Shown piece after piece: positions 1-4,478 of a DNA stretch of 8,804 bases. Origin of the DNA: Kiritimatiellia bacterium. GTDB taxonomy: Bacteria; Verrucomicrobiota; Kiritimatiellia; SLAD01. A program made the position numbers and the translations under genes. The notes under the pieces were generated by a model. That model ran no database searches. It had not been told where the DNA came from and was given only the letters and a program-made list of their open reading frames with translations. Location: contig SKXR01000070.1 in assembly GCA_007128275.1 (NCBI GenBank), positions 1-8,804 on the forward strand, read 5' to 3'. Positions within the stretch are counted from its first letter, which is position 1. The number at the start of each line of letters is the position of its first letter.

Positions 1-108
1 ACACCGGCCCAAACATTCCCCCTGCCCGACTGGATCGGCGAAGAGGTCACCGATGACCCCCGCTATCTCAACGCCAACCTGACCGTCCACCCGTTTACCC
101 GCTGGTAA
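1..108 (+). CDS. C-terminal end of a probable CYTH-domain protein (partial)
   Basis: An open frame enters from the left edge and stops at TAA 106-108, giving 35 residues. The tail contains LPDWIGEEVTDDPRYLNANL, followed by a short end finishing in TRW. This resembles the C-terminal end of stand-alone CYTH proteins (class IV adenylate cyclase/thiamine triphosphatase superfamily), where a pattern like EVTGDPRYYNSNLA precedes a short end. Members of that superfamily bind triphosphorylated substrates with metal ions in a beta-tunnel. The charged residues that would define the activity are upstream of the window, so no substrate can be named. It is convergent with the cupin gene and shows no link to the polysaccharide genes. 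The family call rests on one remembered motif. Confidence 0.65.
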   Translation, partial: TPAQTFPLPDWIGEEVTDDPRYLNANLTVHPFTRW

Positions 109-184
109 CAAGCAAACGCTTGACCCTCCCCCCGCTTCGCTCAGGGCAGGCCACGCTCGGCATGACCACGTCCTTTTCTTCATC

Positions 185-234
185 CCTGTCCCCAGCCGTC
201 CCCCCCAGCCACAAAGTACCTGTCCCCAGCCGTC
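185..234. repeat. 16-bp direct repeat, two copies
   Basis: The sequence cctgtccccagccgtc occurs exactly at 185-200 and again at 219-234, 34 bases apart. The flanking bases differ at both ends, so the match is exactly 16 bp. It shares the ctgtcccc core with the second repeat pair in the same region. Confidence 0.7.
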
Positions 235-289
235 TGTACCCACGCGTCCAGAGATATCCTATCGTTCATAATCAAGAACTTACGCCACG

Positions 290-431
290 GGGTCTGTCCC
301 CCGTAGTAGGGCTACGCAGGGCAGGCGGTTCGCCCCTTTGCCTGCCGAAATCGTAAGGTAGGGCGAGGCGTCCCGCCGAGCCGCGATCCAACGAGCGGCA
401 TAATTCAGCGCCATTCGGGTCTGTCCCCCGT
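290..431. repeat. 15-bp direct repeat, two copies 127 bases apart
   Basis: The sequence gggtctgtcccccgt is found at 290-304 and 417-431. It shares a ctgtcccc core with the 16-bp repeats at 185-200 and 219-234, so four related copies lie within 250 bases. Motifs of this kind are often scattered through intergenic DNA of repeat-rich genomes, sometimes beside REP-associated transposases. No transposase is visible here. Confidence 0.6.
320..346. repeat. Inverted repeat (7-bp stem)
   Basis: GGCAGGC (320-326) is complementary to GCCTGCC (340-346) across a 13-base loop. No T-run follows on the + strand, so it is more likely part of the palindromic repeat content than a standard terminator. Confidence 0.4.
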
Positions 432-463
432 CGTACCGCACCCGCATGGCTGGGATCTTGCAA

Positions 464-479
464 AGGGCGTTTCTTCGCC
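464..479 (-). terminator. Weak terminator-like hairpin downstream of the cupin gene
   Basis: Read on the minus strand, GGCG (479-476), a loop AAGAAA and CGCC (469-466) are followed by CTTTG. It lies about 55 bases past the cupin stop codon. The 4-bp stem and short T stretch make it a weak candidate, kept only because it is in the expected place. Confidence 0.18.
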
Positions 480-533
480 TGACCGACACACGCCACTTGA
501 TTTGCGAAGATTTTGAATGGTGTTTAGTAGACG

Positions 534-1034
534 CTACTTCCGCGGATCGTCCTCCGGGTTGATGTATTCGATCCCCCAAGGTCCCGTTCCGTGGAGCTGA
601 ATAATGGTATCTTCCTCGGTATACCCGTACATGGGATCGCCCGGAGGCATGATGGCCACGCCGCCTTGACGCAGCGCCATCGTCTTATCCCTGTCAAACA
701 CCCTTCCATGCGCGAAATGGAAGGTGCCTTTCAGCACGGTTACCCGTTCGTAGGCCGGATGAATGTGCGGCGCCACGATATACCCTGCCGGGAGTTTAAG
801 CCGAAACGTAAAGGGTTCCGGCTGACTGAGATCCCCCTCAATGACCGCAATTTGCGCCGGGGGCGCCATGGACGCGATATCCGTCCATATCAGCTCATCG
901 GCATTCACCATGACATGCTTCCCTTCCCCCCTGTAAGGCAGTGAACCCATTTCCTCGTCCATGGCCATATCCATGGCCGCGGTCCCGCCCGAAAATGCAA
1001 GCCCCGCAACAAGCAACCAAGTGGAATATTTCAT
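534..1034 (-). CDS. Secreted single-domain cupin protein
   Basis: A 166-residue protein with an N-terminal signal peptide (hydrophobic residues about 6-16, likely cleavage near A20), so it should be periplasmic or extracellular. Residues 84-110 carry cupin motif 1: H90-x-H92-x3-E96-x6-G103, three likely metal ligands. Motif 2 is recognisable at 124-140 (PPGDPMYGYTEE), but the position normally held by the fourth ligand, His, appears to be M135. The end (HGTGPWGIEYINPEDDPRK) resembles a common family of small secreted cupins of unknown function. The start at 1034 is chosen because AAGGAGGA sits 6 bases upstream and the signal peptide begins there. An in-frame ATG at 1106 would add 24 hydrophilic residues. 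It is transcribed away from the polysaccharide operon. The substrate is unknown. Confidence 0.88.
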   Translation of the reverse strand: MKYSTWLLVAGLAFSGGTAAMDMAMDEEMGSLPYRGEGKHVMVNADELIWTDIASMAPPAQIAVIEGDLSQPEPFTFRLKLPAGYIVAPHIHPAYERVTVLKGTFHFAHGRVFDRDKTMALRQGGVAIMPPGDPMYGYTEEDTIIQLHGTGPWGIEYINPEDDPRK

Positions 1035-1040
1035 TGTCCT

Positions 1041-1048
1041 TCCTCCTT
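1041..1048 (-). promoter_or_regulatory. Ribosome binding site fixing the cupin start
   Basis: AAGGAGGA on the minus strand lies 6 bases before the ATG at 1034. It decides for the shorter, signal-peptide-first protein over the ATG at 1106. A second purine-rich AGAGGAGG lies about 20 bases further upstream and has no ATG at a suitable distance. Confidence 0.8.
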
Positions 1049-1072
1049 TGTTCGTGGTTCCTCCTCTGAACT

Positions 1073-1094
1073 GCCGGGAACGCAGCTTCCCGGC
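1073..1094 (-). promoter_or_regulatory. Perfect hairpin in the cupin 5' leader
   Basis: GCCGGGAA (1073-1080) and TTCCCGGC (1087-1094) form a perfect 8-bp stem around a 6-base loop, about 40 bases upstream of the cupin start. There is no T-run on either side, so it is not a standard intrinsic terminator. It could be a leader structure protecting the mRNA or a protein binding site. Function unknown. Confidence 0.45.
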
Positions 1095-1106
1095 ATGCTC
1101 TTCCAA

Positions 1107-1134
1107 TATCTACCACGCGCTCCGATCAGTTCAA
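1107..1134 (-). promoter_or_regulatory. Possible promoter for the cupin gene
   Basis: On the minus strand TTGAAC (1134-1129) and TAGATA (1112-1107) are separated by 16 bases. They match the sigma-70 consensus at four and three positions of six. Placement upstream of the hairpin and ribosome binding site is right, but the match is weak. Confidence 0.2.
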
Positions 1135-1401
1135 GTAGGAATAATTTTGCGGGATATGGATGACTTATTGATTGACATGTTCATTATGTAACGGCCACTA
1201 TCGCGCCCTGATTGTTCCATAAGGTAAACTTGCACTCGACCATGGGCGGGGGGGTCTGTATTCTATGGGGCGGAACGTTTCCGCTTGGTGCCCATGTTTC
1301 ATGCGGCCAAATGGAGGAGTAGATCGTTTCAATAGGCGTTACAACATATGTTAACAAGACAATTAAGGCAATCCCTGCGCGACCGCGCAAGGCTCGTATC
1401 G
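1135..1401. other. Intergenic region upstream of the export operon
   Basis: No gene is supported here. It is the shared upstream region of the divergent cupin and polysaccharide genes and should contain the promoter of the export operon. Seen in it: a perfect TTGACA (1172-1177) without a good -10 box, a small inverted repeat GCGGAA-CGT-TTCCGC (1270-1284), a G-run near 1245-1255, and a purine-rich GGAGGAG near 1313-1319 that is too far from either candidate start to serve as a normal ribosome binding site. Confidence 0.5.
1172..1201 (+). promoter_or_regulatory. Candidate -35 box upstream of the export operon
   Basis: A perfect TTGACA at 1172-1177 is followed after 18 bases by CACTAT (1196-1201), a three-of-six match to the -10 consensus. 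It lies 200 bases upstream of the chosen start of the export lipoprotein. It is a weak call because the -10 is poor. Confidence 0.18.
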
Positions 1402-2070
1402 ATGAAGGACCTCGGCTATCTGGTAGCCGGGCGTACTCCTTTGCTGGCTTTTTGCCTGGTGATGGTCTGGGTTGGTGGATGCCGCTCGATGCCTTCGCCT
1501 GAAGCGTTGTCAGAGGCGTACCCGGCCGCAAGACAGGGAGCAGCGCCGGTCATTCGGCCGGGCATACGCATCAACGTGGCCGTAGAAGTGGAACAAGCGA
1601 TCCAAACGCGCGTCGAGAATGTGCGGATCGCCTCGGACGGCTCGGCGCCCTTGCCGCTGATCGGCGAAGTTTCGCTTGAAGGCCTTTCCTTGCGCCAGGC
1701 GGAACAACGATTGTCCATGGCATATGCCGAATACTATGTGAACCCGACCGTGCACATCGATTTCGCTCCCGAAACCGGCGATGCAACCTCCCCCTGGGGC
1801 TATGTGACGGTGCTCGGCCAGGTGCGCAATCCCGGGCGGGTCAATCTGCCGCCCACACAGGATCTGACCGTCACGCGCGCCATTCAATTGGCGGGCGGGC
1901 TGGATCGCAGCGCACGAGATCGTGCCGTGCGCATTACGCGTTGGACCGATGACGGCGTGCAAGAAACCATGCGCGTGAATCTGCGCAAAGTCGGCGCGGG
2001 CGGAACGCACGGAGAGGACGTCCTCCTGAAGAACGCGGATGTGGTGTTTGTTCCCGAAACCCTATTCTAA
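1402..2070 (+). CDS. Short Wza-like polysaccharide export lipoprotein (OPX family)
   Basis: A 222-residue protein of the outer-membrane polysaccharide export family. Residues 1-27 are a lipoprotein signal with lipobox V24-G-G-C27. About 48-122 is the Poly_export domain (VIRPGIRINVAV, then VRIASDGSAPLPLIGEV and YYVNPTVHI). About 134-182 is an SLBB-type domain (VLGQVRNPGRVNLP, AIQLAGGL). It stops soon after, at FVPETLF. E. coli Wza is about 380 residues and ends in a helix that crosses the outer membrane. That helix and extra SLBB domains are absent here, so this looks like a short, mainly periplasmic OPX. The start at 1402 gives a normal-length signal peptide and has AAGG 9 bases upstream. The alternative ATG at 1348 adds 18 arginine-rich residues. 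The beta-barrel gene follows after 4 bases, suggesting one transcript and joint action. Confidence 0.88.
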   Translation: MKDLGYLVAGRTPLLAFCLVMVWVGGCRSMPSPEALSEAYPAARQGAAPVIRPGIRINVAVEVEQAIQTRVENVRIASDGSAPLPLIGEVSLEGLSLRQAEQRLSMAYAEYYVNPTVHIDFAPETGDATSPWGYVTVLGQVRNPGRVNLPPTQDLTVTRAIQLAGGLDRSARDRAVRITRWTDDGVQETMRVNLRKVGAGGTHGEDVLLKNADVVFVPETLF

Positions 2071-2074
2071 GCAG

Positions 2075-3427
2075 ATGTATCCCTACTTGGTTGATATTAT
2101 TTTCCCCCGACAACGCGCACACGGCATCGTGTTGCTGATCGCATGTCTGTTCACCGCCACGCACGTTCTGGGAGAAACGTTTACCCGCTCTGCAGAGCGG
2201 CCGTCGGCCAATCCCAACCGGGATCATAAGGAAAGAGGCTTTGCCTTGTATCCCGCCGCCGAGCTCTCAATGACCTATGACAGCAACGCCTTTCTGACCG
2301 AAGAAAACGAGCGTGAAAGCGACCTGTTCATGGACGTCATCCTCGGATTGTCCGGGCGGCTTTCTTCCGGACGCAATTCGCTGACGCTGGGGGGCTGGTA
2401 TCGCATGCGGCGCTACGACGAGGTGTCCCGGCTGGACAATGAGGATTATACGCTCACCCTGAGCGCCGTCATCGGCAGCGACACCCTGGGCATGTCCGAC
2501 CACTGGACCATTCGCCCCCGCGCCTCCTACGGCAAGACCATCGATTACACGCATGATCCGGATGAACTGCTGTTGCGCGAAGAAGATTCGCCGACCATCC
2601 GATTGGGCCGGCCCGACCGGGAACAGCAACGGCGCCTGACGCTGGGCGTCGATGCATCCGGCCCCGCCACCGACAAGCTCTGGCTCAGTCTCGGCTATGG
2701 ATACAGCCATGTTCGATACAAGCGGGACGATCTGTTCGATGACAAGACGCATAAACTCGGGGCGAGCGCCTCGGCCAGAATCACCGAGCGCAGCCGCATC
2801 GTCCTGGCGGGCGACTTCGCTGAGCTCGACAACGACAGCTTTGATGATCCCGTCTATCATTATGCCTTGCGGCTCGGAATCAATCACCAGCGCACGGACA
2901 AAATTTCCCTCAATAGCAGCGTCGGATATTACAGCGTGCACGCCACCGAACGGGAGGTCGAACGCGAGGGCCTTAGCTTCACGCTCGGCGCACATTGGCG
3001 GCTTACCCCCAAGGTGATGCTCTCCTTGACGGGCGACAATACAACGGAATTGGCGGAAGATGATCCCGGTAACGCGCGCATCGTATCACGCGCCATCGCG
3101 ACGCTTCGTCATCGACTAACCACGCGATGGTGGTGGGATGTGGCCGTGGGGTATCGGCGCGAAGACTACAACCGTCCCTCCCCCCCTCCGGTCGACGATC
3201 TCACCCGCCGGGCGGACGTGCCGGGGGGCATTCGGCCGTTTCGTGACCCTGACGCCCCCTTCATCGATCGTGAGGTGGAGCAGTATATTGCGCGTTTGGG
3301 CCTCATGTTCTGGATCAATAATTACGCGCATCTGCGCGGCTCCGCGACCTACGAGGACACGCGCGACAACGTTATCGGCGATTACGAACAATATCGCTTC
3401 ACCATCGCATTGCGCGTGGCGATTTAG
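2075..3427 (+). CDS. Outer-membrane beta-barrel protein of the polysaccharide locus
   Basis: A 450-residue protein with an N-terminal signal sequence (hydrophobic about 18-29, possible cleavage after G33). The mature part begins with LYPAAELSMTYDSNAFLTEE, like the start of beta-barrel porin-2-type and PEP-CTERM-associated barrel proteins found in exopolysaccharide loci. The rest alternates amphipathic strands with charged, Asp/Arg-rich loops (for example SLTLGGWYRMRRYDE, KLWLSLGYGYSHVRY, EQYRFTIALRVAI), and the C-terminal strand ends at the last residue, as is typical for outer-membrane barrels. I estimate 16-18 strands by eye. The start at 2075 is chosen because it follows the previous stop by 4 bases. 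The ATG at 2039 would overlap the upstream gene by 32 bases and extend the n-region. It probably forms the outer-membrane passage for the polymer with the short OPX protein; this role is inferred from context. Confidence 0.8.
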   Translation: MYPYLVDIIFPRQRAHGIVLLIACLFTATHVLGETFTRSAERPSANPNRDHKERGFALYPAAELSMTYDSNAFLTEENERESDLFMDVILGLSGRLSSGRNSLTLGGWYRMRRYDEVSRLDNEDYTLTLSAVIGSDTLGMSDHWTIRPRASYGKTIDYTHDPDELLLREEDSPTIRLGRPDREQQRRLTLGVDASGPATDKLWLSLGYGYSHVRYKRDDLFDDKTHKLGASASARITERSRIVLAGDFAELDNDSFDDPVYHYALRLGINHQRTDKISLNSSVGYYSVHATEREVEREGLSFTLGAHWRLTPKVMLSLTGDNTTELAEDDPGNARIVSRAIATLRHRLTTRWWWDVAVGYRREDYNRPSPPPVDDLTRRADVPGGIRPFRDPDAPFIDREVEQYIARLGLMFWINNYAHLRGSATYEDTRDNVIGDYEQYRFTIALRVAI

Positions 3428-3457
3428 CAGTCCGTTGAAGATCGCGTATGGAAGGGA

Positions 3458-3496
3458 TTCAGGGGGGCACAGGCTTTCAGCCGGTGTGGTCCTGAG
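3458..3496. repeat. REP-like imperfect palindrome
   Basis: TTCAGG (3458-3463) pairs with CCTGAG (3491-3496), counting one G-U pair. Inside, CACA (3468-3471) pairs with TGTG (3485-3488), and GGC/GCC (3472-3474, 3480-3482) close a TTTCA loop. Its core, GGCACAGGCTTTCAGCC, resembles palindromes built on GCACAGGCT...AGCCTGTGC that I recall as abundant between genes in planctomycete- and verrucomicrobia-like genomes. No T-run follows, so it is not an intrinsic terminator. The family assignment is from memory. Confidence 0.5.
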
Positions 3497-3524
3497 GGAC
3501 GAAGACCGCTCTGCCTATTATAAT
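3496..3524 (+). promoter_or_regulatory. Possible promoter with perfect TATAAT
   Basis: TATAAT at 3519-3524 is preceded at 17 bases by GGGACG (3496-3501), a three-of-six match to the -35 box. If used, it would give the 3791 gene a leader of about 260 bases containing the 3618-3659 hairpin. The -10 is excellent and the -35 poor. Confidence 0.28.
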
Positions 3525-3617
3525 AACAAGGGGCCGCTAATACCGTGTAAGATAAACCACTGAGCAGCGCCCTTTGGTGTACGAATGTAGTTAGGACGAT
3601 ATCCTCCGGACCGTCTT

Positions 3618-3659
3618 GGGCGACACCGCCGGCTTCCCCGCCATAAGCGGAAGTCGCCC
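3618..3659 (+). promoter_or_regulatory. Stable hairpin in the leader of the 3791 gene
   Basis: GGGCGA (3618-3623) pairs with TCGCCC (3654-3659). CTTCC (3633-3637) pairs with GGAAG (3649-3653), and GC/GC close a CATAA loop. The two stems stack directly on the 3' side, leaving a 9-base bulge on the 5' side. No T-run follows. It is either a repeat element or a regulatory leader structure. I do not recognise a known riboswitch class. Confidence 0.35.
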
Positions 3660-3733
3660 TGCGTCCGTATCCGAAAAGAATGCTGCAGTGCACCCTGCCA
3701 ACACACGTCGGCGTGCACAAAGACATGCGCGTG

Positions 3734-3763
3734 TTGCGTATTTGCGCGTTTTTGTGGTAGATT
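3734..3763 (+). promoter_or_regulatory. Candidate extended -10 promoter for the 3791 gene
   Basis: TAGATT (3758-3763, four of six) is preceded by TGG, giving an extended -10, with TTGCGT (3734-3739, three of six) 18 bases upstream. A start near 3770 would leave a leader of about 20 bases containing the ribosome binding site AAGGA (3778-3782), 8 bases before the ATG. Confidence 0.33.
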
Positions 3764-3790
3764 GACGAAATTAGCAGAAGGAAAGAAGAC

Positions 3791-4420
3791 ATGAAAACAC
3801 ATGGATGGTTGTGTACGACGGCCGCGTTGATCGTTTGCGCCGGTTGGGTGCTGGCGGATGCCCCTGCCCCGCCCCACGATATGAAACATGTTGTGGATCG
3901 ACCCAGTCTGATCATAGATGAATTAACCGGGCTTGATGTAGCAGAAGCGTCGCTACGCATCTTGCTCGTGCTCGAAGAGATCGAAGCTTCCGACCTTTCG
4001 CTCGAAGAGATTCTGGAACGGATCGCCGAGGCCGTGGGCTGCGCCGTATACGCCCTGAGCGAGGCGTCGCCCGAGGTCATGCGCGATTTGAGCCCCAATA
4101 TACGGGAAGACCGGCTGTCCGTGGTTACGGCCTCGGCGGTGTTGGCCTCGCGCGAGCATGCGAATCCCATTATGGAGTCGCTCCTTAGCGGCCGGGTCCA
4201 GCCGCAGGAACGCGCAGCCATTCAAGCCGCCGCCGCCGAACCGGACCGGCATCTTTCGCGCACGGAGCTTCAGCGCGCCGTGCGCTGTGTGCCCGCGGTG
4301 CGCCCCTTACCGGTGCGTCCCGAGCCGATTCGCCCCCTGCCGGAAGACCCGGAACGGACCGACGCCGAAAGGGCCCCGCGCTCCGCTCCGGTTCCGGCGC
4401 CGCGCTATGACGGACAATGA
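3791..4420 (+). CDS. Secreted protein of unknown family with proline-rich tail
   Basis: A 209-residue protein I do not recognise. Residues 1-24 form a signal peptide (hydrophobic 11-21, A22-D-A24 a likely cleavage site). Residue V precedes C16, so no proper lipobox is present. Residues 40-155 look helical and acidic (LEEIEASDLSLEEILERIAE), ending in an Ala-rich run. Residues 168-205 are proline-rich and likely disordered, with two RPLP copies at 171 and 181 and a tail of PAP-like units. Two cysteines (C84, C166) remain after cleavage and could pair in the periplasm. The start has AAGGA 8 bases upstream and a promoter-like sequence just before it. A terminator-like hairpin follows, so it may be transcribed partly on its own. 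Position between export and chain-length genes suggests a role in polysaccharide assembly or its control, but this is only context. Confidence 0.75.
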   Translation: MKTHGWLCTTAALIVCAGWVLADAPAPPHDMKHVVDRPSLIIDELTGLDVAEASLRILLVLEEIEASDLSLEEILERIAEAVGCAVYALSEASPEVMRDLSPNIREDRLSVVTASAVLASREHANPIMESLLSGRVQPQERAAIQAAAAEPDRHLSRTELQRAVRCVPAVRPLPVRPEPIRPLPEDPERTDAERAPRSAPVPAPRYDGQ

Positions 4421-4434
4421 CCCGAAGGCGAGGC

Positions 4435-4454
4435 AGGCGGCCTGGCCGCTTTTT
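4435..4454 (+). terminator. Intrinsic terminator-like hairpin before the wzc-like gene
   Basis: AGGCGG (4435-4440), loop CCTGG and CCGCTT (4446-4451) form a GC-rich stem that runs straight into five Ts (4450-4454). It begins 15 bases after the stop of the secreted protein and ends 24 bases before the Wzc-like start. In this place it would stop or attenuate transcripts entering the synthesis genes. Confidence 0.5.
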
Positions 4455-4478
4455 CGATCGCCACACCAGTAAAGCGCC

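Larger units (their letters stand above)
109..533. other. Gene-free, repeat-rich region between convergent genes
   Basis: No convincing gene lies here. Short frames exist on both strands but have no ribosome binding site and translate repeat sequence. The region holds two pairs of short direct repeats built around ctgtcccc, a 7-bp inverted repeat and a GC-rich segment (about 358-385) with internal self-complementarity. A small hairpin, CAAGC-AAAC-GCTTG (109-122), directly follows the CYTH stop codon but has no T-run, so it is not a clear terminator. The region separates two 3' ends, which is where interspersed intergenic repeats commonly accumulate. Confidence 0.6.
3428..3790. other. Gene-free stretch inside the locus with several RNA-like structures
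   Basis: These 363 bases carry no convincing gene, though all neighbours are tightly spaced. They hold a long imperfect hairpin (3458-3496), a perfect TATAAT (3519-3524), a smaller stem AGGACG/CGTCTT (about 3593-3617), a second strong hairpin (3618-3659) and an extended -10 box near the next gene. A long open frame on the minus strand through here is a shadow without a ribosome binding site. The stretch breaks the operon and probably gives the downstream genes their own promoter. Confidence 0.6.

Noticed and set aside
109..122. Terminator just after the CYTH-domain gene
   Set aside because: The 5-bp hairpin overlaps the expected position, but it is followed by accctcccc with no T-run.
272..579. 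Two overlapping short frames on the minus strand in the gene-free region
   Set aside because: They translate across the direct repeats and palindromes, lack ribosome binding sites, and one runs into the end of the cupin gene.
1287..1302. Sigma-54-like promoter (TGGTGC then TTTCA) upstream of the export operon
   Set aside because: The spacing is near right, but the essential GC of the -12 element is TC, so the match is not convincing.
1348..1401. Start of the export lipoprotein at the upstream ATG 1348
   Set aside because: It would give a 44-residue leader before the lipobox Cys with an Arg-rich n-region. The ATG at 1402 gives a normal lipoprotein signal. It cannot be fully excluded because both ribosome binding sites are weak.
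2267..2995. 242-residue open frame on the minus strand inside the beta-barrel gene
   Set aside because: The + strand frame has a signal peptide and alternating strand pattern. The antisense frame has no ribosome binding site, and its composition follows from third-position GC bias.
3464..3515. Possible cyclic di-GMP-I (GEMM) riboswitch, suggested by gcacagg followed by gggacgaagacc
   Set aside because: The conserved J1/2 stretch (GGGCAAACC), the GAAA tetraloop helix and its receptor are missing. The segment folds better as a simple nested palindrome.
3424..4221. 265-residue open frame on the minus strand
   Set aside because: It lies antisense to the secreted-protein gene and across the repeat region, is Ser/Arg-rich as expected of a shadow frame in GC-rich DNA, and has no ribosome binding site or recognisable domain.
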